From positions 1 through 64,000 of the forward strand of contig NZ_CP128847.1 of NCBI RefSeq assembly GCF_030388665.1: DNA of 64,000 nt, read 5' to 3'. Source of the stretch: Streptomyces flavofungini (GTDB taxonomy: Bacteria; Actinomycetota; Actinomycetes; Streptomycetales; Streptomycetaceae). Under the pieces are notes generated by a model, which was not told the origin of the DNA, ran no database searches, and was given only the letters and a program-made list of their open reading frames with translations. Both the position numbers and the translations under genes were made by a program. Below, piece by piece: positions 51,544 through 60,951 of this stretch (within the stretch, counting starts at the first letter, position 1; each line of letters starts with the position of its first letter).

Positions 51544-53688
51544 GTGGCAGACACCGCGACCGCACCCCCCGAGACCACCCCCGACATCACCGGCGGCGGC
51601 AGCAGGGACACCGCCGAATTCACCGGCGTCAACGAGCCCCCGGACACCACCGACCCGGCCCCGGCGAAGCCGAAGCCCAGCCGCTCACGGCCCCGGGCGA
51701 TGCCGCTGCTGATCCACGGCGGCAACGCAACCGGAATCACAGCAGGCGTCGCCTACGGCGTTGCTGGAGTGCCCGGACTCATCGCCGCCGGAGCCGCCGG
51801 AGCAGCGGTCGGCGCCGCCGCGCTGGTCGGCCGCAAGAAGCGCTCGAAGGTCTCCGCCGCCCGCAGGCCGGCCCCGAACAACCGCTCCGGCGGCGGTTCG
51901 GGCCGGGCCGGAGGCGGCGCGGGCAAGGGCGGCCTGCTCGGACTCGGACGCGGCGGTGGCCGCGGCCGGGGCGGCGGCGGTCCGGGCGCTGGTGGCGGCC
52001 GCGGGCGCGGCGGCCGGATGAACGGCGGCGGCACCGGGACCGGCACGAAGAACCGGCCCAGCGGCGGCCGCCACGGCGCAAGTGGCGGCGGGCGCGGCCC
52101 CGGCGGCAAAGGCGGCGCCAAGCACGGCCGCGGCAGCCGAGGCCCGGGCGGGGCGAGCAGCCCCGGTGCGAACACGCCCAAGGGCACGAACCGCGGCAGG
52201 AACAGCGGGGGCGGCACGAACAGCCCTGGCAGGAACTCCGGGGCCAACCGGCAGTCCCGCACCGGCAGGGCCTGGCAGACCGTCAAGGGCCTGGGGAGCA
52301 GGTTGCGCCGTAACAGTGGCGGCGCGAACACCGGCTCGGGCGGCGCCGGATCCCCTGGCGGGAACGCGGGGGCCAATCGGCCGTCTCGCACCGGCAGGGC
52401 CTGGCAGACCCTCAGGGGCTTGGGGAGCAGGTTGCGCCGTAACAGTGGCGGCGCGAACACCGGCTCGGGCGGTGCCGGACCCTCCGGCGGCTCGGGCCCC
52501 GGCGGCGCCGGCACCAGGACCCGCCTCGGTCGCGCACTGCAGAAGATGCGCGGCTGGGCGGGCAGGATGCGCCGCTCGAAGAAGAGCGGCTCCCCCAACT
52601 CCGGGAGCGGCAGTCCGGCTTCGGGCCGCTTCTACCGGATGCGCCGCCTGGCCGTCCGCAAGCTCGGGCACTGGGTGCGCTGCGCTGGCGCCGGGCTCCT
52701 CGCCGGACTCGCAGGGCTGCTCACGCTGCCCTTCGGACTCCTGTGGGGGCTGGCGCTGATGCCCTTCAAGCGCCGCGACCCGCTCCGCGGGTTCGCACTG
52801 CCCTTCCGCGTCGCCGGACGGATCTGGCGGTTCTTCTTCCGCCGCTCCAAGGCCCGCCACGACAAGGAAGCCAAGGCGGACACGCTCACCCTCAAGGTCG
52901 ACAACCCTCGAAAGGACACCGATCCCGTGACCGGACCCTCTCTGGCCGCAGGCACCACAGTGCTGGACGGCAACACATCCAAGTTCGCGATGGCCATGCG
53001 CGCCGCGTACTCCTCCTACACCGGCTCCAGCCCGCGCAGCATGATGGAGGTCGCTGCCGAGTACGCCGGACTGCCCAACGGCATCCGCGCCGCGGCGATG
53101 GCCGTGCAGGAGATGGCCGTCAACGCCGACCAGAAGTACCCGTGCAGCAAGAAGGCGCTGAACAAGCTGAACGAGGCCTGCGCGAGGCTGATCGCCGCCG
53201 CCGCCCGCGCGGACAACATGGTCGCCCTCTTCCGCATGGCCCACGCGTTCGACATCGAGCGGATCGTCGCCCCGAGGACGAACGAGTGGATGTGGAACGT
53301 CACCCCGACCGGGGCCGATGCTCCCGAGGGCGCGATGTTCCAGCCCGGCCGCATCGAGTCCGGATGCGTCCTGATGGCCGTGCTGTACCGGACGTTCGAG
53401 CCGGTCCACATGATGCAGGTCGGTTCCGAGTTCCAGGGCATGTCCTACGGGTTGACCGCCCTGGCCGACTGCGTGCAGGTGCTGCACGAGCGCAGCCGCG
53501 ACCTGTACCCGGTCGACGACCGCGTCACCGACGAGATCGGCCTCCTCGTCTCGATGATCCGGGCGGCAGCCGACGACGCGGACATGGCCGCGAAGCTGTT
53601 CGTGGAGGACCACCACCGCGAGATCAGCCACAACATCAACCCCCGCAAGGGCCCGGCTGCCGAGTCCATGTGGAACACCCCCCGCTGA
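51544..53688 (+). CDS. Gly/Arg-rich membrane protein of the transfer operon
   Basis: This 714-aa protein starts at GTG 51544, with GAGGAG nine bases upstream. Residues about 110-330 are a Gly/Arg/Ser-rich disordered domain with two copies of a 43-residue unit (SRTGRAWQT(V/L)(K/R)[16 protein letters not shown]). Residues about 370-410 contain a transmembrane hairpin ([20 protein letters not shown]), and the C-terminal 280 residues are a folded, helical domain. The basic domain probably binds DNA and the C-terminus a partner. By position it should work with TraB or SpdB at the membrane. Family unknown. Confidence 0.7.
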   Translation: MADTATAPPETTPDITGGGSRDTAEFTGVNEPPDTTDPAPAKPKPSRSRPRAMPLLIHGGNATGITAGVAYGVAGVPGLIAAGAAGAAVGAAALVGRKKRSKVSAARRPAPNNRSGGGSGRAGGGAGKGGLLGLGRGGGRGRGGGGPGAGGGRGRGGRMNGGGTGTGTKNRPSGGRHGASGGGRGPGGKGGAKHGRGSRGPGGASSPGANTPKGTNRGRNSGGGTNSPGRNSGANRQSRTGRAWQTVKGLGSRLRRNSGGANTGSGGAGSPGGNAGANRPSRTGRAWQTLRGLGSRLRRNSGGANTGSGGAGPSGGSGPGGAGTRTRLGRALQKMRGWAGRMRRSKKSGSPNSGSGSPASGRFYRMRRLAVRKLGHWVRCAGAGLLAGLAGLLTLPFGLLWGLALMPFKRRDPLRGFALPFRVAGRIWRFFFRRSKARHDKEAKADTLTLKVDNPRKDTDPVTGPSLAAGTTVLDGNTSKFAMAMRAAYSSYTGSSPRSMMEVAAEYAGLPNGIRAAAMAVQEMAVNADQKYPCSKKALNKLNEACARLIAAAARADNMVALFRMAHAFDIERIVAPRTNEWMWNVTPTGADAPEGAMFQPGRIESGCVLMAVLYRTFEPVHMMQVGSEFQGMSYGLTALADCVQVLHERSRDLYPVDDRVTDEIGLLVSMIRAAADDADMAAKLFVEDHHREISHNINPRKGPAAESMWNTPR

Positions 53689-53726
53689 CCCCAGCGGCCT
53701 CGAGCACGACCCGCACCACCAGCAGT

Positions 53727-53760
53727 CGGTGGCCGACCCCGAACCCGGGGCCGGCCACCG
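53727..53760 (+). terminator. 15-bp hairpin before traB
   Basis: 53727-53741 pairs with 53746-53760 (one mismatch, 4-nt loop). It lies 39 bases after the preceding stop and 68 bases before traB, and may attenuate or punctuate the message. Confidence 0.55.
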
Positions 53761-53827
53761 GCTGTCCTGCTGCCCCTCTCTTCCTCGCCGACCCGCCCCT
53801 CGCCTGCGCGAACAGGAGCCCTCCCCC

Positions 53828-56263
53828 ATGTCGATGCGTCACTGGGACTGGTCGCTGCCCAGCGGCCACACCACCTTCCTCGGATACGCCACTGAGACGG
53901 CCATCACCACGGTGGCGCTCGCCCCGATCACCGGACTGCCCTGGCAGGCCGCCGCTCTCACCCTGGGCGGCGCGGCCGCGGCTGGAGCCGTCCACGACCT
54001 GCGCGCGGGCACCACCATCGGCACCATCACCACCCGGGCCGTCTCCTGGCTGACGGCGACCACCTGGGCGTCCTGGGCGCTGGCGACCGCGCCGCTGACC
54101 TCCACCGGCTGGGCGACCGGCCTGGGCCTGGCCACCGTCGGCATCGCCGCGAACGCGTCCGCGAACCGCACCGAGTCCACCCGCTCCGAACGCAAGAAAC
54201 TCCTTCAGCTGCGTCGCGACTCCGTCGGCATCCTGCGCGACTGGGAAGGCCGCATGGCCCGCGTCGCCCGGATCGAGAAGTGCGTCGGCAAGGACGTACA
54301 GCACTGGCCCGGCAAGGTCGGCTACACCGTGGAGATGGACCTGCCCTCCGGCGGGACCACCGTCGAGGACCTCAACGGCTATGGCCCCAAGTTCGCCGGC
54401 GACCTGCGCCTGCCCGACGGCTGCGGCGTCGAGATCTTCCCCGGCGCCAACCGCGGCTCGATCCTGATCGAGGTCACCCTCAAAGACGTCATCACCGAGG
54501 ACATCCCCTACCCCGAGGACTACTCCGAGATCACCCTCACCGAGCGGTTCCCGTTCGGCCTGTACCGCAACGGCGAGCACGCGCTCGGCGGCCTCTGCAA
54601 CGACTGCGGCATCCTCGTGGGCGAGACCGACGCGGGCAAGACCAACACCCTGCGCGTAGTCACCGCCCAACTCGCCCGCATGCCCGACGCCCTGATCTGG
54701 GCCATCGACACCACCGGCGGCGGCGTCGCCCTCCCCTGGATCACCCCGTGGGCCACCGAGGGCCTCGCCTCCGCGCCGATCGTCGACTGGATCGCGCACA
54801 CCGACAACGAAGCCCGCCTCATGCTCAAGATGGCCGCCGAGATCATCGCAGCCCGCAAGGCCGGCTACCAGCAGCTCATGCGCGAACAGAAGACCGACAA
54901 CAAGCTCCCCATCAGCGCGGAGATCCCCGGCATCGTCATCATCTGCGACGAGACCGCCTCCCTGCCGTACGACATCAAGGAGATGATCGACAAGGTCGAT
55001 CAGGAGGGCCGCGCGATGCGCGTGCGCACCCTCAAGGCAGCGCTGCGCGCCACGCAGGACGCCATCACCGCGATGATGAAACTGATGTCGAAGTGGCGCG
55101 TCGGCATGACCGTCTCCGACGCCGAAGAGCTCGCCTACCTCTTCCCCGGCTACGTCAAGATCGATCCGAAGGACGCGCCCGTCGCCGGGTCCGGGTGGAA
55201 CATGCACACCCGGCTCGGGCCGAAGAAGCCCACAGCGATGAAGGTGTGGCGCCTGGTCGACGAACTGATGGACACCATCTGCGCAGCCACCGCCGCACGG
55301 CGCCCCAAGCTCGATGAGCTGTCCGCCGCCGTCGACGGCGGCGAGCACTACCCGCAGCGGTGGGCGCGCACCCTGCCCGACCTGTACAAGGGGCAGAAAC
55401 TCACCGAGTCCGCGCAGCACGCCGTCGACAACGCCGGAGAGATCATCGCCGCCGCGACACTGCTCGCCTCCGACCCGGCCCCGCCTGCGGCGGCTGGCAC
55501 CCCGGCGGCCCCGGCTGCGCCCGTCGGCTTCGAAGGCTTCGGCGGCGCGGCGGAGATGTTCGCCGCTGTCACCGCGAGCCTGGACCCGACCGCCAAGCAA
55601 GTAGCCTTCTCCGCCAGCCCGGCACCGGCCCCCGAGGGGCAGGCCGCCGGGCTGGCACCACTCCCCCGCCCCACCCGCCCGGTCGACCCGCGCGAGCAGG
55701 GCTGGGAACTCCTGGCCGCCGCAGGACAGACCGGGTACACGCCCAAGCTCCTGCACGAGGCGCTCAAGCAGCTCCTGGGCGAGGCCACGCCCGCCTCACG
55801 CACGGTCAGCGGCTGGCTCCAGGGGTGGGCCAAGGACGGCAAGGCCATCAAGGACGACTCCGGGCAGTACACCCGCTACATCGCCCGCGAGGCCGCCGCC
55901 GCACCGGCAAGCATCACCCCGGCCGCCCCGGCCGGAGCGAAAACCACGGTGCTGCCCGACGGCGTCGACGGGGCCCTGGTCCTCCAGGCCACCGAGCTGC
56001 TCGTCACTACCCAGTTCGGGTCGACGTCGATGCTGCAGCGCAAGCTGCGCCTCGGCTTCGCCCCCGCCGGAAACCTGATGGACTTCCTCCACCAGCTCGG
56101 CATCGTCGGCCCCGCCGACGGCTCCAAGGCACGCGAAATCCTGGTCTCGACGTCAGACCTGGACGCGACCATGATGAGGCTGGCCGACGAACTCGGCTAC
56201 ACCACCCGCGACTTGGGCGCGCTGGGCCTCGCGGCTGCCGCCGCTTCGCATGCCAAGGAGTGA
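53828..56263 (+). CDS. traB: TraB/FtsK-type DNA translocase
   Basis: This 811-aa protein has two to three N-terminal membrane helices (about 20-108), an FtsK-like motor with Walker A GETDAGKT (265-272) and Walker B GIVIICDE (368-375), an Ala/Pro linker and a C-terminal winged-helix domain (about 712-775; [20 protein letters not shown], then [17 protein letters not shown]) of the FtsK gamma type. TraB proteins transport plasmid DNA between mycelia as double strands and read the clt site with the gamma domain. The gamma helix should recognise short repeats such as those at 51393-51518. It is the key transfer gene of the module. Confidence 0.93.
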   Translation: MSMRHWDWSLPSGHTTFLGYATETAITTVALAPITGLPWQAAALTLGGAAAAGAVHDLRAGTTIGTITTRAVSWLTATTWASWALATAPLTSTGWATGLGLATVGIAANASANRTESTRSERKKLLQLRRDSVGILRDWEGRMARVARIEKCVGKDVQHWPGKVGYTVEMDLPSGGTTVEDLNGYGPKFAGDLRLPDGCGVEIFPGANRGSILIEVTLKDVITEDIPYPEDYSEITLTERFPFGLYRNGEHALGGLCNDCGILVGETDAGKTNTLRVVTAQLARMPDALIWAIDTTGGGVALPWITPWATEGLASAPIVDWIAHTDNEARLMLKMAAEIIAARKAGYQQLMREQKTDNKLPISAEIPGIVIICDETASLPYDIKEMIDKVDQEGRAMRVRTLKAALRATQDAITAMMKLMSKWRVGMTVSDAEELAYLFPGYVKIDPKDAPVAGSGWNMHTRLGPKKPTAMKVWRLVDELMDTICAATAARRPKLDELSAAVDGGEHYPQRWARTLPDLYKGQKLTESAQHAVDNAGEIIAAATLLASDPAPPAAAGTPAAPAAPVGFEGFGGAAEMFAAVTASLDPTAKQVAFSASPAPAPEGQAAGLAPLPRPTRPVDPREQGWELLAAAGQTGYTPKLLHEALKQLLGEATPASRTVSGWLQGWAKDGKAIKDDSGQYTRYIAREAAAAPASITPAAPAGAKTTVLPDGVDGALVLQATELLVTTQFGSTSMLQRKLRLGFAPAGNLMDFLHQLGIVGPADGSKAREILVSTSDLDATMMRLADELGYTTRDLGALGLAAAAASHAKE

Positions 56264-56265
56264 AC

Positions 56266-56571
56266 ATGGCTGAGACCGCGGACGAGGAGATCGAGCGCCT
56301 GGAGGCCGAACGGCACTCCTACAGCGAGACCTTCAAGAACACGTCCACCACGGACACGGTCACGCGCGCGCACCTCCAGGCGGAAATGGACCGGCGCACC
56401 ACCCGTATCCAGGAACTCCAGCAGCACCAGCCACTGGGCCTCCTCCCCCGCTGGGGACTGCGCACAGCCTCCCTCGCCCTGCTCTGGGGTGCCTGGGGGA
56501 TCGGCCCCTGGTGGGCCAAGCTCGGCTGCGTCCTCCTCGCTGCGTTCCTCGCCCTCTACAGCCTCGGCTGA
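56266..56571 (+). CDS. Small membrane protein with N-terminal coiled coil
   Basis: This 101-aa protein starts at ATG 56266, two bases after the traB stop. The N-terminal about 55 residues form a Glu/Arg coiled coil (DEEIERLEAERHSYSETF); two hydrophobic helices follow (LRTASLALLWGAWGIGPWW and LGCVLLAAFLALYSL). It is probably co-expressed with TraB and may contact it. A hairpin follows. Confidence 0.65.
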   Translation: MAETADEEIERLEAERHSYSETFKNTSTTDTVTRAHLQAEMDRRTTRIQELQQHQPLGLLPRWGLRTASLALLWGAWGIGPWWAKLGCVLLAAFLALYSLG

Positions 56572-56604
56572 CCCACCGCACCACCCCGGCCCTCTCCCGT
56601 CGCC

Positions 56605-56640
56605 CAGGACCCGCCCCGCCATCCGGCAGGGCGGGTCCTG
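56605..56640 (+). terminator. 12-bp perfect hairpin
   Basis: CAGGACCCGCCC (56605-56616) pairs with GGGCGGGTCCTG (56629-56640), 12-nt loop, 34 bases after the preceding stop. Confidence 0.6.
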
Positions 56641-56684
56641 CGCGTTCCCGCACAACCCCTCTCCCCCCCGTGCAAGGAGCCCCC

Positions 56685-57317
56685 GTGGACCCCCGCGACC
56701 TCACGATCACCGGAACCACCCAGACCCCCGGAGCAGCGCCGACCGGCATGCCGACCGTCGGCCTCCCTTACGAAGGCCTGGAGAAGATCTGGGAGTTGTT
56801 CCCCGACGCCCGCCCGGGCGCCGTACCGGCCCCGCACGGCGCAGCTGGCCTGCACACCGACGAGGAGTACATGGCTCGGGTCTACGACCTGGTCCGCAGG
56901 GAGGAAGCCCTCCGCCAGATCCAGGCCCAGTACCAGCAGGCGGCCGCGCACGTCGCCCTCGCCCCGGCCCCGGTCTACCCGCAGATCGTCGCCGCGGCCC
57001 CGGCGCCCGCGCTGCCGCCTGCCCCCGAGCCCGCGCTGCAGCGCGCGGTGCCCGCCTACGTGTGGCGGTACAGCGTGCTGTCTCTGTCGACCGGCGGCCT
57101 CATCGCGCTCACGGGAGTAGGTATCGGCGCCGCGGCCCCGACCGTTGCCCAGGTCCCCGCCATCCTCACCGCGGCCGGCCAGGTCGTCATGAGTGTGACC
57201 GGTCTGTTCGTCGCCGTCGTCCTCCTGCTCGCCCGCGGCGCCAAGGGCGCGGGCGGCGGCACCACCACGGTCAACATCCGCAAGGCGATCTTCCGGCGCA
57301 ACACGTTCCGCGGCTGA
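56685..57317 (+). CDS. Membrane protein with Pro/Ala linker
   Basis: This 210-aa protein starts at GTG 56685, with AAGGAGC upstream. An N-terminal soluble part contains a helix (LVRREEALRQIQAQYQQAAA); a Pro/Ala-rich linker (about 85-120) leads to two transmembrane helices (LSTGGLIALTGVGIGAAAP and VVMSVTGLFVAVVLLLA). The C-terminal tail is basic (NIRKAIFRRNTF). The architecture resembles Spd proteins; function is inferred from context only. Confidence 0.65.
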   Translation: MDPRDLTITGTTQTPGAAPTGMPTVGLPYEGLEKIWELFPDARPGAVPAPHGAAGLHTDEEYMARVYDLVRREEALRQIQAQYQQAAAHVALAPAPVYPQIVAAAPAPALPPAPEPALQRAVPAYVWRYSVLSLSTGGLIALTGVGIGAAAPTVAQVPAILTAAGQVVMSVTGLFVAVVLLLARGAKGAGGGTTTVNIRKAIFRRNTFRG

Positions 57318-57484
57318 GCCGGGCCGCCTGCCTCGCCCCCCCGGCTCCGCCCGGGCGCCGGGGACGGGACAGGCCGCCCGGTCCGCCGACGCCTCCCGCA
57401 GCAACGTCCGCAACACACCGAGCCGCCTGGTCCTGTACCGCCCACCAGACGGCACACCGCGCCACCGAACCCGAAGGGAAACCC

Positions 57485-57742
57485 ATGAAGCGGGAGCAGC
57501 AGATCGAGTTCTGGGCCGGCACCTATCACGGACGCCACGACGGCGCCCAGGTCACGACCATCGCCACCGCCACCTTCGACGGCACGTCCACCGTGCCCTA
57601 CTCCTGGACGTGCACCTGCGGGGCATCCAAGTGCTTCTCCGACAGGTGGGAGATGGACACCAGCGCCTGGCAGCACACGCACCCCACCGGCTGGGCCCGC
57701 CTGCGGCAGTGGGCCGCCCGGCTGCTCCAGCCCCGCAGCTGA
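57485..57742 (+). CDS. Small Cys/Trp-containing hypothetical protein
   Basis: This 85-aa protein has WTCTCGASKCFSDRW near the middle, three Cys in nine residues that may bind metal, and a Trp-rich C-terminal part with WQHTHPTGW. No family recognised. It stands between gaps of 170 and 70 bases. Confidence 0.55.
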   Translation: MKREQQIEFWAGTYHGRHDGAQVTTIATATFDGTSTVPYSWTCTCGASKCFSDRWEMDTSAWQHTHPTGWARLRQWAARLLQPRS

Positions 57743-57810
57743 GACCGCACGCCCTGCCGGGCCGCCCCGCATCGCCGCTCCCCCGCCACCGACCTGCTGG
57801 AGGACCGCCC

Positions 57811-57918
57811 GTGCTCACCCCCCGTCCGCGCCGCCGGATCGGCAGACCGCGCCCGCCGCGTCCCGGCCCGCGCTACCCGCACCGCCCCGACCGGCTGCCC
57901 GGCGCCTGGAGCAGGTGA
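57811..57918 (+). CDS. 35-aa Arg/Pro-rich peptide
   Basis: GTG 57811 follows GGAGGACCGCCC. The peptide is almost only Arg, Pro and Gly. Its TGA overlaps the next ATG (TGATG), so it may serve mainly to couple translation of the next gene. Support is limited to the ribosome site and overlap. Confidence 0.35.
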   Translation: MLTPRPRRRIGRPRPPRPGPRYPHRPDRLPGAWSR

Positions 57919-58379
57919 TGCCGAGCCCGAGGAAGAAGCGCCGCCGCGAGGTGACCCGGGTGCCGCGCAGTGACGCGGCGCTGCCCGAGTACGACCGCAG
58001 CACGGTGCCCAAAGGGCTCGTGACCAGGCGGCAGTTACGGAATATGGGGCTGAGCCCCGGCGCCAACGAGGGCCCGGTCGCGATCCTGCGCTGCAAGCTG
58101 TGCGCCACCCGCCCGCAGTGGTCCTGCCGTCACCCCACCCGCGGCTACCTGATCCGCGTCGACCTGGCCAAGCCCAAGAGGATTCCGACGCTCGCTCAGG
58201 AGCGGGCCCTCGACCAGGCGATGGCAGCTCGGCAGACCTGTGGCCAGTGTGCGAGGCGGTTCTACATCTGCCTCTCGAAGAAACTCGGCTGCTGCCTGGA
58301 GTGCTTCGACGGCACACCCGTCGACCCCAGCAGCCTCATGACCCTCCCGGCCCCGGCCGTTCACCGGCTGGCCGCATGA
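57918..58379 (+). CDS. RRQRL-motif zinc-binding protein
   Basis: This 153-aa protein opens with a basic stretch (SPRKKRRREVTR), then TRRQLRNMGLSPG (about 36-48), which fits the RRQRL-motif zinc-binding family of Streptomyces mobile elements. Cys groups CKLCATRPQWSC (about 60-71) and CGQCARRFYIC...CCLEC (about 110-135) supply several metal sites. Probably nucleic-acid binding. ATG overlaps the stop of a short Arg-rich peptide. Confidence 0.75.
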   Translation: MPSPRKKRRREVTRVPRSDAALPEYDRSTVPKGLVTRRQLRNMGLSPGANEGPVAILRCKLCATRPQWSCRHPTRGYLIRVDLAKPKRIPTLAQERALDQAMAARQTCGQCARRFYICLSKKLGCCLECFDGTPVDPSSLMTLPAPAVHRLAA

Positions 58380-58495
58380 GCCAGCCCGTCCCGGCCGTCC
58401 GGATTGGGACGGGGACCGCCCCATCGGGCAGCCGCAGCACCGGCAAAGACCGGCCGCCCACTCCTTCACCCCTTCGAGCTCAGGAGAGATCCAGC

Positions 58496-59005
58496 ATGCA
58501 GCATCGTCCCGCCGTCTTCGCCGCCCTTCTCGGACTGATCCGCGCCGGGAGCGCGATCGGAGATTTCTGGGTCCAGTCCGACTTCTGCGCCCGTGTGAAG
58601 GGCGCCTCCGACGACCACCCGGTCACCTACCAGGACCCGGTCACCGAGGAGAAGACGACCCACGGCACGGTCGACGGCCGTAGGGCGTGCCTCCAGCACT
58701 GCCTGACCTACACCGCCACGCAGGCGATCGTCGCCGGGGTCGGCGCCCGCGCGCTCGGCATCAAGGTCCACCCGGGCGCCGCCGCGGCCGCGCTCGTGAT
58801 CTCCTTCGGCACCCACTACGCCGCGGACCGACGCGTCCCGGGCAAGGGCCTGCTGGAGCGGATCGCCACCAAGACCGGCAAGGGCGGCTTTTACAAGCTC
58901 GCCGACTTCGGCATGAACGGCGCCTTCCACCTCGACTCCGCCTGGCACCACGGCTGGGAAACGGTCGCGGCCGTGGTCGCCACCACCAAGGCGACCCCCC
59001 GATGA
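58496..59005 (+). CDS. Membrane-associated hypothetical protein (DUF3307-like)
   Basis: This 169-aa protein starts after CAGGAGA. It has a pattern of His, Asp and hydrophobic helices: GDFWVQSDFCARVKG (about 22-36), CLQHCLTYTATQAIVAGV (about 68-85), ALVISFGTHYAADRR (about 103-117) and SAWHHGWETVAAVVA. This resembles DUF3307 integral membrane proteins, often found in phages and islands. The biochemical role is unknown. The stop overlaps the next ATG. Confidence 0.6.
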   Translation: MQHRPAVFAALLGLIRAGSAIGDFWVQSDFCARVKGASDDHPVTYQDPVTEEKTTHGTVDGRRACLQHCLTYTATQAIVAGVGARALGIKVHPGAAAAALVISFGTHYAADRRVPGKGLLERIATKTGKGGFYKLADFGMNGAFHLDSAWHHGWETVAAVVATTKATPR

Positions 59006-59346
59006 CCAGCCGCACACGCCTGGACCGGGTGCGCGCCTCGCTCGGCATCGCCCAGCTCGCCCTCCAGCAGGTGCACGACGACCTGAACGCCGACGACGTC
59101 GACGCCCGCGAGCTCGCCGCGATCCTGCGCGAGCTCCAGGAGGACATCGACGTCCCCGGCGGCCTCTTCCCGATGCTCGCGCAGGTGGTCAGCACCGCAG
59201 CGCGCCGGGCGGAGCAGATCGAGCCGGACCGGGACGGCGACGCCTCCTGCCCGCTGCACGAGGCCGCCGCCCTGATCACCGACAACGCCGGGCAGCGCCT
59301 GAACTGGGCTGCCCGCTCCCTCGACCCGCAAGGACATCTCGAATGA
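59002..59346 (+). CDS. Helical hypothetical protein
   Basis: This 114-aa acidic helical protein starts at ATG 59002, overlapping the previous stop, and its own stop overlaps the kinase start (ATGA). It has VRASLGIAQLALQQVHDDLN and similar amphipathic helices, with one Cys-His pair (CPLHEAAALI). It is likely a partner of one of the coupled neighbours. Confidence 0.6.
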   Translation: MTSRTRLDRVRASLGIAQLALQQVHDDLNADDVDARELAAILRELQEDIDVPGGLFPMLAQVVSTAARRAEQIEPDRDGDASCPLHEAAALITDNAGQRLNWAARSLDPQGHLE

Positions 59347-60299
59347 CCTCGGTGCTGTACCCGGACCTGCCCGAGAACGGGCTGATCGTGCTGATTGGAG
59401 CCTCTGGTGCGGGCAAGTCCACGTTGGCCCGCACCTGGCCGGCCTCCCAGGTCCTCTCCCTCGATGGCCTGCGGGGCACGGTCAGTGACGACCCCGGTCG
59501 GCAGGACGCCACGGCCGATGCCTCCCAGGTCCTCAAGCTGATCCTGGAGCGCCGGATGGCCCGGAAGATCAATACGGTCATTGACGCGACGAACGTCGAA
59601 CAGCCCGTGCGGGTGGAGCTGGTGATGGCCGCTAAGCGGCACGGCATGCCGACCGTCGCGGTCGTCGTCGCCACGCCGCTGCCGGTCTGCCTGGAGCGGC
59701 AGGGCCCGCGGCCGGACAACCGGCGCGTGCCCGAGGACATCGTCCGCGCCCAGCACCGGGCCATGGTCCACTCGCACCAGCGGCTGACCGCCGAAGGCTT
59801 CACCACGGTCGTCTTCGCCGACGCCCTGTACCGCCTGGAGCCGTTCCTCAAGCGGCTCTCGCAGGTGAGGGAGGCCGACCTCGGGCACGACGGCAGCGAC
59901 GGCCTGGGTGATCTGCTGCTGGTCCGCCGCTTCTTCGGTCCGGAGATCCTGCCGCTGTGGCGGTGGCGGCCGGGCTCGGACCTGGTGACCGGCCGGGACC
60001 GCATCGCAGAGATCCGCCTCGGGCAGCAGTACCTCACCCTGGCCTACCGCGACGACGTCGACGGCGAGGGCGACTTCGGCTTCGACGTCCTGCTGCCCTG
60101 CCCCTTCGACCCGGAGTGCACCGGGCAGGCGTGGACGCCGGTCTACTCGGTCACCGACCTGCACAAGGCGCTGACCGGCGCCATGGACAGCGACCCGGAC
60201 ATCGTCTGCACCGTCCACGGCGGCCCCGACGACGTCGACCAGGAGGCCGACGACCCCGAGGGCCGCGCCGACCTGGAAGCGCAGTACGCGGTCGCGTGA
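59343..60299 (+). CDS. P-loop kinase-like protein (polynucleotide-kinase type)
   Basis: This 318-aa protein has Walker A GASGAGKSTLAR (about 18-29), a catalytic Asp region LSLDGLRGTVSDD (about 38-50), VIDATNVEQPVR (about 79-90) and the lid Arg segment RPDNRRVPEDIVR. This order matches the kinase domain of Pnkp/PNK-like proteins that phosphorylate 5' ends of RNA or DNA. A C-terminal domain of about 130 residues with CPFDPECTG is unfamiliar. It is the last gene of a three-gene coupled set in the transfer region, so it might repair or process nucleic acid during transfer. That is inference. Confidence 0.75.
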   Translation: MTSVLYPDLPENGLIVLIGASGAGKSTLARTWPASQVLSLDGLRGTVSDDPGRQDATADASQVLKLILERRMARKINTVIDATNVEQPVRVELVMAAKRHGMPTVAVVVATPLPVCLERQGPRPDNRRVPEDIVRAQHRAMVHSHQRLTAEGFTTVVFADALYRLEPFLKRLSQVREADLGHDGSDGLGDLLLVRRFFGPEILPLWRWRPGSDLVTGRDRIAEIRLGQQYLTLAYRDDVDGEGDFGFDVLLPCPFDPECTGQAWTPVYSVTDLHKALTGAMDSDPDIVCTVHGGPDDVDQEADDPEGRADLEAQYAVA

Positions 60300-60324
60300 C
60301 ACGCGCAGCCGACCGCCCGCACTC

Positions 60325-60360
60325 GCTGATCCCCGGCCGAACTCCCGGCCGGGGATCAGC
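60325..60360 (+). terminator. 14-bp perfect hairpin after the kinase gene
   Basis: GCTGATCCCCGGCC (60325-60338) pairs with GGCCGGGGATCAGC (60347-60360), 8-nt loop, 25 bases after the kinase stop. It is one of the best terminators in the window. Confidence 0.75.
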
Positions 60361-60396
60361 GGTGGCACGGCTGTCGGACTGCCACCAGCCGATCCA

Positions 60397-60570
60397 GGGC
60401 GGGGCCGTCGGCCTCGCCGCGCACCGCCGCACCGTCCACACCCCCGCCGGTTGACCCCCGGCTGCCCATCACGATTCAGCTCGACCACTGGCAAGGAGGC
60501 ACCCGTGAGCACCCAGACCAGGCCCGACACCTTCGCCGCGCTCCGCGACTGCTTCCCTACCGACCTCGCC
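60397..60570 (+). repeat. 174-bp direct repeat, copy 1
   Basis: This segment matches 62840-63013 at 172 of 174 bases. It covers an untranslated stretch, a GGAGG site, the GTG start and the first 22 codons of the gene at 60505. The two copies therefore give two different proteins the same beginning. Confidence 0.9.
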
Positions 60571-60840
60571 CTCGCGGTCGCCGCCGTGCTGCTCCTCCTG
60601 GTCGTGCGCCCCAACCTCGGCGGCCGCGGCCGCGTGGTCCGTGAGGGCTTCCCGTGCTGGGCCCAGCTCGACGAGGACGGCATCAGGGCCTCCATGGGCC
60701 GTGACACCCGGGCCACCCGCGTCAAGACACTGTCCACCATCGCCGTCGCCAAATACCAGCGCCTGACCCGCGCGGTCGACACCATCCTCGCCGCCCTCGC
60801 CCTGCTCCTCATCGCCGCCGTCCTCGCGGTCACCGGATGA
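60505..60840 (+). CDS. Membrane protein with a duplicated N-terminus
   Basis: This 111-aa protein starts at GTG 60505 behind CAAGGAGGCACCC. The first 22 residues (STQTRPDTFAALRDCF...) are almost identical to those of the protein at 62948. They then run into a hydrophobic helix (LALAVAAVLLLLVVRPN), a soluble loop and a C-terminal helix (ILAALALLLIAAVLAV). It looks like a fusion of a borrowed start onto a two-span membrane protein. Its stop overlaps the ATG of a 36-aa peptide. Confidence 0.65.
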   Translation: MSTQTRPDTFAALRDCFPTDLALAVAAVLLLLVVRPNLGGRGRVVREGFPCWAQLDEDGIRASMGRDTRATRVKTLSTIAVAKYQRLTRAVDTILAALALLLIAAVLAVTG

Positions 60841-60947
60841 GCAACTGCGCGTACGCGCTCGCCCTGGTCCTCACCGCCGAGGCGGCCACCTTCGCCGCCC
60901 GGCACACCCACCGCACCGACACCGACATCGACACCGACAAGGAGTAG
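60837..60947 (+). CDS. 36-aa peptide
   Basis: ATG 60837 overlaps the preceding stop (ATGA). The peptide has a hydrophobic N-terminal half (NCAYALALVLTAEAATFAA) and a Thr/Asp-repeat tail ending in DTDKE. The next gene starts five bases later. Its overlap and position support translation; function unknown. Confidence 0.45.
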   Translation: MSNCAYALALVLTAEAATFAARHTHRTDTDIDTDKE

Positions 60948-60951
60948 GCCC

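Noticed and set aside
53636-55756. 706-codon minus-strand frame over traB
   Set aside because: It is antisense to Walker A and B motifs of an FtsK-type protein; long antisense frames are expected at this GC content.
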